From NCBI RefSeq assembly GCF_902806685.2, contig NC_048539.1, positions 8,444,501-8,508,500 on the forward strand: 64,000 nucleotides of DNA, read 5' to 3'. This DNA comes from Maniola hyperantus. Lineage: Eukaryota > Arthropoda > Insecta > Lepidoptera > Nymphalidae. The translations under genes and the position numbers were made by a program. The notes under the pieces are model-generated. The model had not been told where the DNA came from and searched no databases. It saw only the letters and a list, made by a program, of their open reading frames with translations. The first letter of the stretch is position 1, and each line of letters begins with the position of its first letter. Below, one piece after another: positions 11,901-24,791 of this stretch.

Positions 11901-14900
11901 TAATCGTTAAAGACATTTAGTAAGATTATACTGTCGTGGTAATAAGCTCTCGCTAAATAACGTAGGTATCTACTTACTACTTACCTCATAAATAGTAGTG
12001 TAAAAATGTAGTTTGTACTACTATTATATATAGGTATCCTCGGTAGGATAGGCTTTATTCGTTTACTTATATGCAGGGCGAGATAGAAATAGAAGGCAGT
12101 TTCGAAGAGTGTTCAAAGACCCCGCTGTTCGAGGAGCTGCTGGAAGAAGAAGAGCCAACAGAGGAGGCACTCCGCGCACAGATGCAGAGGCAACGCACAA
12201 AATCTATTCAGGTAAGTTACTCAGCGCCAGTGGCATACAATCAGCCCTACTTACCCATAAACCCAAAACACTCTTCGCGTTGCGCAATCATGTAATTTTA
12301 ATAAGATTCTAAAGCTACTTATTGTGTTGCGTAGGTAGTAGGAAGGTAGGTCATATTTAGAACATATTTTATTTAGTTGTAAGTACTAGTTGTAAGTACT
12401 CGTTTATCCCGGAAAATCAAAGACTTCCTACAGGATGGAATTTAAAAAAACTAATGTAGTTACCTAGGTATTCACATGTCGTGAATTTTGCAAATAATAG
12501 AATAATTAAGTTTAGTATGGGATAGTAATATTAATTATTTAGGACTTATTTAATCTTTATTTATTGTAGTCTCATTCAAGCGTCAGCACGTTGGCAGACG
12601 GTGCGCAAGGTGAAGATGATGATCCACAGGAAACTGCTGAGCTAATGGAAACTGGTAAGATACTATGCGTTTCAATTAGCAAGACCATCGGCGAGACGCT
12701 ATTTAACTCTCATACAAATTTGTACAATAAAAGCAATATTGCTTGACCTAACATTCAGTGTCTGAATCTGTATTCCTGTCTGTTTTCTTGGACTGGGGCC
12801 TCTTTTAAGTGGCGCCAACGTCCTTATTTTCGGCTTTTCACATCCAATCGATGCCAGCCACACTTCGGATCTCATCGCTCCACATTGCTTGGCAGAGCGC
12901 TCTACGCTCCGTTTCTCCGATCTCCGCCGCAAAATCTTTCGACTCAAACGTCCATCGATCCTCCGACATATCACGTAGGTATGTGACTAGCCTACTTCAA
13001 CTTCCTAGCATTGTGAGCTAGGTAGGTACACGTACCGATTACTGGTCACTTTATTTATTTGGCGAATCACTTCGTTTCGGAAGTTCGCAATATCCCTCAA
13101 AGAAACTCAGGTCATAACTCCTTCCATAGCACGTTGAGCAACTTGGTATCCTTAAACTAGCCTCGTGCTGTCAGTGCTCACTTCTCTGCACTATAGGTCA
13201 TTACTGGTAGGATGCACTATATACATACTTACCTATAATTATGCCAAACACCAAGTTAACACTGCTAAATCACAAAAGAGAGAGAGTGAAACATTTTGGT
13301 CTTGTTGTAACTTGTGTTCGTCTCCTCCTCATTCAAGGTATAAAATCAATTACAAAAAAAATAAAAACCGACTTCGTTACACAAACACTAAAAATTGAAA
13401 AATAATTTAATTTATTACCGAATATATTCTGTATACAAGAGTTAATATAGTTCCATAATAATACTTTTTGGCGCCGGTGCCAATTAGCTTTAGCTGCGCG
13501 AATCGTCTAGACTTCATATTTTTATGGGACTCCACAATGGCACCTCATTGGCTTGACTTTGAAGTATACCCTTTCAAACAAAAAAAGAATTTTCAAAATC
13601 GGTCCAGGCGTTTTCGAGTAATCGGGGAACATACATAAAAAAAAAAAAAAAAGATTCCGACGAATTGAGAACCTCCTCCTTTTTTTGAAGTCGGTTAAAA
13701 ATAATATTATATAAGTAGGTAGGTACTTACTTTGTGGAAAGACTCGTGATAGGCCTTATTATGAATTCTTTATTATACCTTACATCGTTCGCGATAGGTC
13801 GAAATGACAATCGGGGAAGGAACGCCCCGCACACCCGCACAGCCCCCACGCTAACCCGGTGCGGGCGAGCGCGGGTCACGTTCGGGTGTGCGGGGCGTCC
13901 CTCCGCCTCAAACCCCGATTGCCTCCTTAACCTGTCGCGACTCGCGGACTATACTGACCTACTCGTAGTTTGGAAATTATAGTTTTAAATAGAAAAGACA
14001 AATATTTTTAATAAAATGGTATTAAAGATTTTTTGTTAGGTTATTTATTTATAATTCTGTATCAAAATGTAACTAAACAAAATAAATACCGAATATCATT
14101 CAACGTAACAGATACGCGGTATCTTTATTGATAATAAATTATATTTTTATTGCGCTAATGAACGATCTTCTTCGTTGGTATAGGTCATAGCCACATCGAA
14201 TAGACATGTGCATACCATACTAATTCTCTACCATACTGATATGAGTACTACTGGTGTTAGCACGTATCAGTGATACTAACGTAGGTCTCTACTCTACACG
14301 TTGCAATGTGTGACGTCTGACACTGTGACACTGAACGTTACATGACGTTCAGCGTCAGCCGTGGGGCGGCCGCCACGCCATGCGTTGCTGAACTGATGTC
14401 TATATCTACTTACTCGTGCTCACCATCCTTGGTAGACTTCGAGCTTCAAGTGTTAAAACAAAATAACCAGTAAAATAGACCTAAAAGTCCTAAGTACATT
14501 TAAAGCCAAAAATTCAGACCACTGATTTTATTTTTACAAGGTTTCCGTTTGGAGCGCTGGCTGTAGATATTTGGACGAAGTTCAGCTTTAAAATAAGTGG
14601 ATTACGGTCCATTTTACTTAAACTCTAAAGTGTTTCGATGCTTGAATTTTATCAACGTTGTCCGTTGATGAGATACAATCATCGATGTACAATATCTCAT
14701 ATATACTACACTACGAACAACAATAGATCTCATACTAAGCTTACCGGCCGTGGCTTATCACCGACATTCAGTGCGTCATCATCATTCAGATATTCAGATA
14801 CTTACGTCATCTTGATGGGGTTATTATCTATAGAGCGTACTTTGACTTTGCTCGAACATAACAGTCAAAACGAGACAGAAGTTAGCGATCAGAAGATAAC

Positions 14901-17900
14901 GCTGTATTGTTTCAACAGTGTCTAGACTCTAGACTAACTTCGACAAAATGTGCTTGTTGTATTTTGTTCGTTCGTCGTAACTTGACGCGTGAATTATATG
15001 TTGGCACCACTGCAAATAACATAATTATAAACCCTAAGCAGGGCCGTCTTAACCCGGGCGTTCAAGGGGTGCGGTGCACCCGGGCGCAGAGAGCTCCTAG
15101 GGAGCGCAAGGCGACCGCCATAAATTCCGACAGGTACCTACCTACTACACTGAAACCACGCGAGCGGAGCCATGGGCACAGCCAGTGGAGTAAATGGCTA
15201 ACTTTTGCACCCCGGCGCCGAATATGCTTAAGCCGGCCCTGACCCTAAGTTCTAAGGAATAAAGAAACAAAGAAATGGTGCGAACATATTACTCACGCGT
15301 CAAGTTACATTGAATGGACAATAGATCCTCAACCCAAATGTTAGTGATTACTGATCAGACATTTGTCAACATAGTGTCAATTTTATTTTCCGGTATGCTC
15401 GGTGGGGAGCTTCGAATCGGCACAAAATATAACTGTCATTTTGTCCAGCACACTACTACTAGTACCAGCGTACTAAAGTGTCAGCGACATACCTATATGT
15501 CCAGGCTTCAGTGCCCAACGGTAGTTTTACATGAACCGAATTCTATGCGACATTATACCTAGTACCTATCTCCTCTGTACCCTCAATAAATATTTCCTTA
15601 AGAATCATATTTTGTTCAACACAATAAACCGACCTATCTGGCGCAGAGGTCTTATAAGTGAGAGGTCTTGGGTTCGACTCCCGGAAGGTACGTACGCGTC
15701 ATAATCTTCAAATTGGCTAGGATCAGGTCAGGTCGGTAGGAACGGCTGTGGCAATTATCATCCTACAGGGTGTAACCAGAACGCTAGCAAAAACTTAGCG
15801 TTATTGTTATAGTAGTGTGTTTAAGTAGTAAACACAATCCAATACCAATAACCATCCGCCTTGTTTTGTTTGTTGTTTTAGTGATTTAGTATTTTTCAAA
15901 CCCGCAATGTATAGCGTGCAAAACTCGAGTCAATGCCCCGCCTACAACGCGGCATTGACTCCGAGTGGCCTACTTACGCAACGTCGTTCTGGTTACACCT
16001 TGTATGTTATGTGAAAACTGATGTTTCACGCTAAAGCAGACTTTTTAGAACTAGTATGTATTTTGTTGGCACCAGGTCGTGTATCGGGTTCGGTGTACAG
16101 GAAGTATTTTCACGCGGGCGGCAGCTGGGCTCTCCTGGTGTTCACGTTTGTGGCCATCATTCTCGCACAAGTAGTCACCTCTGTTGGTGACCTGTGGCTT
16201 ACTCACTGGTAACTTTATGTTAGATGAGATCTATAGATCGTACTTTTACTTTGCTCAGATTTACTTTGCTTAATTAAAACGAGACAGATTTATGTCGCTC
16301 ACATAAATCTAATCTACATTTGTCTCTTTAAACTCAAAGTAAAGTAGGAGCAAAGTCAAAATACGCTTCAAAGTTCTTAGCCTTAGTTTTATACTTATGG
16401 TCAAGGCATATTTTTTTTTTTTTTTTTTAAAAAGAATATTAGCCATGTTAAATGACTAATATTCCCCTTTCCTCTCCAACTAAGCGTCAAGCTTGTGCTA
16501 GGAGTAGGTACGACAATAGTGCAACGGGCGGGGTTTGAACCGTCGACCATTCGGTTTTCAGTCCACTCCTTTACCCGTTGAGCTATTGAGGCTCTAAATA
16601 TATTGATCCAGTGTTGAAGAGACGCAACTTTATTCTTTCTGTAATAAAATTTAATACAGGCTCTGAACTTTACCTTCACTACGTTAGATTAAGGATTGGT
16701 TCGGATCGGACTCCGGACAGTCTGCACTCCGCTGCGCCCAGTCGGAGAATTGTATAAACTTGGACGTCTTATTGGACAGAGAGAATTTGAAACTACATTT
16801 TACTTGAAATAATGTAATTTTTTTACAACAACCATTATTTCTCGTCAAGAAGAATTTTCTGAACAAAAATCAACGTTACACTATGTAGGGCAGAGGACTG
16901 GGTACCTAATATTTTAGAGTAAAAGGACGCGCCTTGATGCAAAGTCAATATGCCTTGATCCTCAATTTATTTATGTCCTCGAAGCATTCTAAACTCTATA
17001 AAAAACCATTGATTTTAGGATGAATACAGCAGATGCGACGTACCTGAAAGAGACTTTGGCAAGAGAGAGAATTACAAATATTACAACTACGAGTAATAAC
17101 AGTTCAACTGTTGATTCAAACAGCGAGGACGGATATTTATCGACAATCAACCATAACTTTTATATTTTTATTTGGGGAGCTGCGATACTTGGATGCATCA
17201 TTCTTACTACCGGCAGGTAGGTAATCATATTGCGTAAAACGTTACTTTACAATATTAGGCTCGTAGTGTGGTAGGGTAGATGACTGTTTTTATTATACAG
17301 GTGTAACCAGAACGCTAGAAAAATTTATTTACTACCTAAACCCAATCCAATGCCAATAACCATTTGCCATTCTTGTAATTTTAGTGATTTAGTATTTTCA
17401 AACTCGCAATGTGTTTTCAAAGCGTGCATAACTCGGGTCAATGCCCCACCTAAGATGCGGCGTAGTCTCCGAGTGACATATTTACGCAACGTTTCGTTGA
17501 CCTCTAGCATCAGTCCGATTCTTGCAGAGTTTTATTTGCAATGTTTTTCCCCGAATGTCTGCTATAAGACCTACCTACCTGCCAATTTTCATGATTCTAG
17601 GTCAACGGGAAGTACCCTGTAAGTTTCTTAACAGACAGACAGACAACAAAGTACTCCTATAAGGGTTTCTTTTTCCTTTTGCGGTACGGAACCCTAAAAT
17701 AGAACCATCAACTCTTGTTCTACATTTCGAATACAAAGATTTGTTCGGACGGCCTTTAAGCGATAGGACTTAAGATCGGGAAAATTTCGAAATCTCATGG
17801 GAAATCAGAAATTGTCGCGGTAAACTGCTACATAAATTAATCTTATAATATTTCATATGTTTTAGATCCTTGTTATTCCTGTGGGTGTGTATGTGCAGTT

Positions 17901-20900
17901 CCATAAATCTGCACAACAAAATGTTCAGCAACATCTTGTCTGCAACGATGCGATTTTTCGACACCAACCCTTCTGGACGTATCCTGAACCGATTTTCTAA
18001 GGATATGGGTATTGTGGACGAGATCTTACCAAAGATGTTCCTTGATAGTATTCAGGTAAGAATTTTAACTATTTCAACTTTTTTTAATTTGATCGACGAG
18101 TCGATGACAGCAAAATGTTCAGTAACATCTTGTCGGCAACGATGCGATTCTTTGACACCAACCCTTCTGGACATAATATCATGAACTGATTCACTAAGGG
18201 TATGGGTATTGTGGACGAAATCTTACCAAAGCTGGTCCTTGATAGTATTCAGGTAAGAATTTTAACTGTTTTAACTTTTTTTAATTTGATCGATGAGTCG
18301 ATGATAACAAAATGTTCAGTAACATCTCGTCAACGATGCAATTTTTCGCCACCAACCCTTCCGATTCACTAAGGATATGGGTATTGCGGACGAGATCTTA
18401 CCAAAGATGTTCCTTGATAGTATTCAGGTAAGGAAAAGTTACAAAGTAAACTGATCTTTGTCTGTACTCCACAGACGCATTACTTCACTTCGACTCGAAT
18501 CGATGTGCTTTGAGCCTCGATCGCTATTCGTTTAAATTTTCAATGCTCTAAGCGCATAGCATCGACATGAGTACCTAGACTGAAAGAATTTTCTGTCGGG
18601 CAAATGTTTGTGTTGACGGCTACGAACAACAATACGGGGATCTCGTAAACGTGAACGAAAACTAGGTAGGGTCCGTGTAAGGAATTACGCACTCTACCGA
18701 CCTAATTTCGTCATGCCATTTTATTTATACTACGGAATGGCTGCGATGTTATATTCCAAAAAAAATATGTATTATTTATTTGATCACCCGCCCACTTGTT
18801 CTATCTGTTATCCATAATTTATCTTATACTAGCTTATGCCCGCGACTCCGTCCGCGTGGACTACACAAATTTAAAACCTCTATTTTACCCCCTTATGGGT
18901 TGAATTTTCAAAAATTATTTCTTAGCGGATGTATACGTCATAATAGCTATATATACCTACCTACCTATAAAATATCCGTATAGTAAGAGATTTATAGTAG
19001 GTATTGTTGTCCTCAGATGTTCATGGTGATGGGCGGTATATTAATCATGGTTGCTATAGTGAATCCTTACATGGTGCTGACGACACTTTTCTGCGGTATA
19101 CTCATGTATTTGTGGACTGTGGTTTATTTGAATACAGCACAGGCTATAAAAAGGTAAGCCAATATTTTAAACTAGCTTTCACCCACGTGTTAATATTCCG
19201 GGTTTATCTATCTTGAATATTGAAGAGATAGGAACTTTATCCGTTTCCGGAATGCGAGCTATCTATAAATGCCCATCAATACCGAATTGATTAAATGTTG
19301 CTAATTCTTGTACACAAACTCTAAACTAAAATGAAAATTCTAAGTCTGCGGAAAAAGATTATTGGTACCTATTAGATTAATAACAATTAGACCTGTTTTA
19401 GTTGTTGGTCGCAACGTGAACATGCCCTTTGTCTGCTATCTGCGCTGCGACCAATGAACCAATGACATGCGGTTTCTTACTTCCCTATTAGCTCGTTGAA
19501 CAGGACATATTTTGTTGATCAGAGTGGAGGGCGTGTCGCGCAGCCCCGTGTTCTCGCACGTGTCGGCGAGCATGGCGGGGCTGACGACGGTGCGCGCGTG
19601 CGGCGCGCAGGACATGCTGCGCACGCAGTTCGATGACAAGCAGGACGTGCACACCGCAGCCTGGTGAGTACATCATTCTCGTCAGCCTGTGCACTTCGAC
19701 TCTTGGACATTCTTCTTCAAAACCGTATCTACCCATTCTTCAGTGCCAATCGTGACCTCTTTCTATTTAGCCATTCTTCAATGCTAATCGTGACCTCTTT
19801 CTATTTAGCCATTCTTCAATGCTAATCGTGACCTCTTTCTATTTAGCCATTCTTCAATGCTAATCGTGACCTCTTTCTATTTAGCCATTCTTCAATGCTA
19901 ATCGTGACGTCTTTCTATTTAGAATAGAATAAGTAAGTAGGTAGAATAAAAAATATTTTGTTCAACAAACTTTTACAGGTACTTTTGAATCTATTATGGG
20001 AGTACCTACCATATTACATTACATACTTACGGAATACCTACGCTCGCCGTTCCTGCAATATCCCGCTGCCGTCGAATTCCATTCCAATTCTTACCTTCTG
20101 ATCAATCATTATCACGAGTTTTATTTTAACCACAACATTTTGGTGACCCCGACGCTGGAAAAATCAATTATTAAGAAAATGGCAGAGGACCAAGCCACCG
20201 AGACCAAACTCGCGGACCTAGCGGCAATCTCGGTGCAATCACGCCTCTTGCCGTTTTGGCGCGCCGTGCCAAGGGCATGGTTCGTGCAATTTGAAGCGGT
20301 TGTCGACCCACTGAAGACCTCGGACGATCAAAAATACAGATATGTCCTACAGAAGCTTGAGCCTGCAGATCTACAGCACGTGACAGATTTGCTATACAAC
20401 CCGCCGGAAACCGGAAAATATGAAGCAATCAAGGCCAGGCTGCTCACCGTTTACGAACAATCTGAGGTCCAAAACTTTCAAAAACTGCGGGCTGCTACAC
20501 CAAAGATGAAGAGAAATACAACAAGTACATACAAGCTTTACGCTGCAAATAATACACCGATATGTACCTACGGCGAAAAGACCATCACGCTCAACCTGGG
20601 ATTACGACGAACCTTCACGTGGACATTTATCATCGCTGACGTGAAGACATCCATCCTGGGCGCAGACTTTCTTCGACATTTCAAACTTCTCGTGGACCTG
20701 CATAAGAAAAAGTTGATCGATGACGTAACGAAGCTCGCTGTCGACGCAATCGAAGTTTCAACATCCACCGAATCCATCCGCATCGTGAGCACAGACCAAG
20801 ACTACCACGAGATCTTGAAGCAATATCCAGACGTCCTACGCCCAATGTCACTGAAGCAGCCAGCCAAGCACGACGTAGTTCACCACATTGAGACGACGGG

Positions 20901-23900
20901 GCCTCCACTTTTCGCTCGCGCCCGCCCTCTGCCGCCCGACAAATACAACGCTGCAAAAGCTGAATTTGAACGCATGGTGGAGTTGGGCATATGCAGACCT
21001 TCGAAGAGCCCATGGGCGAGTCCTTTGCACGTAGTCAAGAAGAAAGACGGCGGACTACGCGTGTGCGGCGACTACAGACGCTTGAATGCAGTAACTCAGC
21101 CAGATCGTTACCCAATCCCACGCATTCAAGACTTCACGTACTCACTGCATGAGAAGAGGATATTTTCAAAACTCGACCTCAAAATGGCATACTACTGGAT
21201 ACCAATGGCTAGTCAAGAAGACGCACAGAAAACGGCTATCATCACTCCTTTTGGCCTGTACGAGTTCACCTGCATGACGTTCGGCCTACGCAACGCAAGT
21301 CAAACATTCCAACGGTTCATGCATCAAGTCCTCCGTGGCATAGAAAACTGCTTCTGTTTCGTCGACGACATTCTCCTATACTCCGAAGATGAAGATCAGC
21401 ATCAAAAGCTACTTCATCAAGTATTAGAACGCCTTGACAAATATGGCGTAACACTTAACGTCGAGAAATGCCAGTTTGGAGTCGAAACAATCAACTTCTT
21501 GGGGTACGAAGTCTCCGCTGGTGGCATCAAACCTACAAAGGAACGCACGGAAGCTATATCGACTTATCCAAAACCGAAGACCATCGTCGAGCTACGTCGG
21601 TTCCTGGGCATGCTCAACTTTTATCGCGACTGCCTGCCCCATCAGGCGGAGCAACAACACGAACTCAATAAGTACCTTCACAACAAGAAGAGGAACGACA
21701 AAACACCAATAGACTGGACACCGGCGGCTGATGAAGCTTTTGTGAAATGCCGCCAAAGCATAACAGAAGCGACAACACTAAGCTACCCAGTTCCCGGCTG
21801 CGAACTCGCTATCATGACGGACGCATCAGACCACAGCGTAGGCGCAGTGCTGCAACAGAAGGTTAAAAATGTCTGGAAACCGATGGCATTCTTTTCGAAG
21901 ACAATGAGCCCTACGCAGCGCCGCTACTCCGTTTATGATCGCGAGCTACTAGCGATGTACGCAGCCGTGAAGCACTTCCGACGGTTGATAGAGGGTTGCG
22001 AAGTTACCTTATTCACCGACCATAAGCCTCTCTCTTTCGCACTCAGTCGATCACCGAGCAGCAGCGACACACCTCGGCGAGAACGGCAACTTCACTTCAT
22101 AAGCCAATTCTGCACGCACATTAAATACATCAAGGGCGAAGAGAACCCAGTCGCCGACGCCTTATCTCGTATCGAAGACATCCAGTGTCCAAACGTCTTG
22201 GACTACGGGCAGTTGGCGGCAGATCAAGCAAGCGACGAAGAACTGGCAGACCTGAGAAAACAACCCCATCTGAAGTTCGGTGAAGTAACACTGCCAGGGC
22301 TCGATCGACCAATCACGTGCGAGCTCTCAACTGCATCTCCTCGTCCGTACCTGCCTAAGACATACCGTTACGCCGCATTCAAAGCGCAACACGGTCTATG
22401 TCACCCTGGTGTCCGAACAACACGGAAGCAGATGGCATCGAAGTTCTTCTGGCCAACAATGAACCAAGAAGTAGCAACATGGGCCAAAGCATGCATCGAC
22501 TGTCAGCGCAGCAAGATCCATCGACATGTAGTCACTCCTTTGGCAGCGTTCCCACCTTCTCAGCGTTTCGAGCACATCCACATCGACATCGTCGGTCCAC
22601 TTCGACTATCAAACGACTGCAGATACTGTGTGACGATCATCGACCGATGCACCAAGTGGCCAGAAGCAGTACCAGTGCATGAGATCACTGCCGAAACCGT
22701 CGCAAAAGCCCTCTACGACAATTGGATCGCAAGACACGGCGTACCGTTAAGGATTACCACAGACCAGGCAAGAAATTTCGAATCTGCACTGTTCACCGCA
22801 CTGATGAAGAGATTGGGAGTCACAAAGATCCGGACTACGGCCTACCACCCACAGGCCAATGGACGAATCGAGCGATGGCATCGCACAATGAAGGCGGCTC
22901 TCATGGCGCGCGGTGCCAGTGCAACTTGGACGGAAGAACTGCCGACAGTACTACTTGGCCTACGTACGGCATTACGAGAGGACAACAATCTCAGTCCGGC
23001 TCTGATGACGTACGGTGCAACGCTACGAGTACCATCCGATTTCCTCGTACCTACACAGTCGAAAATCGAAGACGCAGACTACGTGCGACGTCTCACAGAA
23101 ACAATGGCATCGCTAACACCGACAGAACGCTCACCAGCGACCCGATCAACATTCATCTACAAAGACCTAGCTACGTGCACGCACGTTTTCGTACGAAACG
23201 ACACCGTACGACCGCCATTAACACCGCCATACGACGGACCCTATCAAGTTTTGAAGCGCCACGACAAGTACTACCAGATCCAGCTACCACTTCGAACAAC
23301 CGTGGTATCATTGGACAGACTCAAGCCCGCTTACATGCTCAACGAGGAAGACACAGGCGCAAGCACTGCAAGTGCGGAAAAGAAAACATCAGTATCGACG
23401 AGTTTGCAACCGGAGTCTACAATGGAAACAAGCTCGCCGGTACCAGCGCCAGCGCCTGCACCTAGCCCCTACGTCACACGAAGCGGTCGAGTCGTGAAAC
23501 GAGTAGTACGCTTCGCTTGAAAGGGGGTACTATGGGAGTACCTACCATATTACATTACATACTTACGGAATACCTACGCTCGCCGTTCCTGCAATATCCC
23601 GCTGCCGTCGAATTCCATTCCAATTCTTACCTTCTGATCAATCATTATCACGAGTTTTATTTTAACCACAACACTATTAATCTAAAAAAATTGTGTACGA
23701 ATTAATATGACAATACAAGTTTCCGCGCAGGTGAGAAATCGGGGTCACGCAAAGAAGTCTAAGAGCTCTTTCACAATACCTGCGGTGCGAAGTCGTATCG
23801 TTAAATTCTACGACAACGCATGCCGTGGGGATTTACATGGGAATCACACTGAGGTGCGACGTCGTTCTAGCGACGCCGATAAGACGTCGCACCGTTATCG

Positions 23901-24715
23901 TTGGTATTGTGGAAGGGCCCAATACAAATGATATTATATTCGCACTGTTCCCACTCGACAAACCCAATCATTGAATCAACTGCCCCTGTCATGTTGGTAA
24001 CGATGATACTCGACGATATATTTTATTTAGAAAGATTATTATAATCTACCTACATTGCCGTGTTAATCGAGATGACAGCTGTACCTCACAGATCAGTACC
24101 TAAATGATAAATCATAAATTACAGTTTTAAGGTTCGTACGCACCTGAGCGGCGCGGCGCGGCGCTTCAGTCCGACTGCAGAACGCTTCACCTCAGGCCGC
24201 TCGACGGTGCCTACCGCACTACAACTTCAGTACGCGGCACCTTGCGTCACTTGCGCGTCACTTTTACACCCGTTCGCGTACGAGCAACAACGTCGCAAGA
24301 TGAGCGACAGTGAAGAAGATTTGATTATTATTTCTTTGTTGTGCAGAAGAAGAACGAATTATCGAAGAGAAAAAACCGGCCAAGTGCGAGTCAGGCTCGC
24401 GCAATGAGGGTTCCGTACTACAGTCGTATGATTTCGATAATTCAAAAACTATGATGCATAAAAATAAATAAAAATCTGTTTTAGAATGTACAGGTGAAGA
24501 CCTTTCATATGATACCCCACTTGGTATAGTCACTCACTTCGAAAGTTGAAAATACTAATTATTAGTTCATGACCACAATTTAATTTTTTTTGTGTGATCT
24601 AACCCTAAATTCACGGTTTTCAGATTTTTCCTCAAATGTCAGCTATAAGATCTACCTACCTGCCAAATTTCATGATTCTAGGTCAACGGGAAGTACCCTG
24701 TAGGTTTCTTGACAG

Positions 24716-24791
<76 letters not shown>

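Larger units (their letters stand above)
19995..23673 (+). mobile_element. Gypsy-type LTR retrotransposon, internally deleted
   Basis: Two 143-bp LTRs, identical by eye, flank a 3.39-kb body with a tRNA-type primer site, one long gag-pol frame and a polypurine tract. CTAT occurs directly before the left LTR (19991-19994) and directly after the right LTR (23674-23677). This is a 4-bp target duplication, extendable to CTATTA if the LTR is taken to start at TGGGAG. It lies in sense orientation in an ABCC intron. No env-like frame. Identical LTRs point to a recent insertion. The missing protease centre means this copy probably depends on a relative. Confidence 0.95.

Noticed and set aside
19732..19921. 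Regular 38-bp repeats resembling a CRISPR array
   Set aside because: Units are contiguous with no spacers, in an animal genome; a minisatellite.
19996..20178. Extension of the Gypsy protein into the LTR
   Set aside because: The first ATG lies in the LTR and the primer binding site would be translated; ATG 20179 is the credible start.
22722..23465. 247-codon frame inside the Gypsy element
   Set aside because: Shadow of the integrase region in another phase; the real frame has all the integrase motifs.
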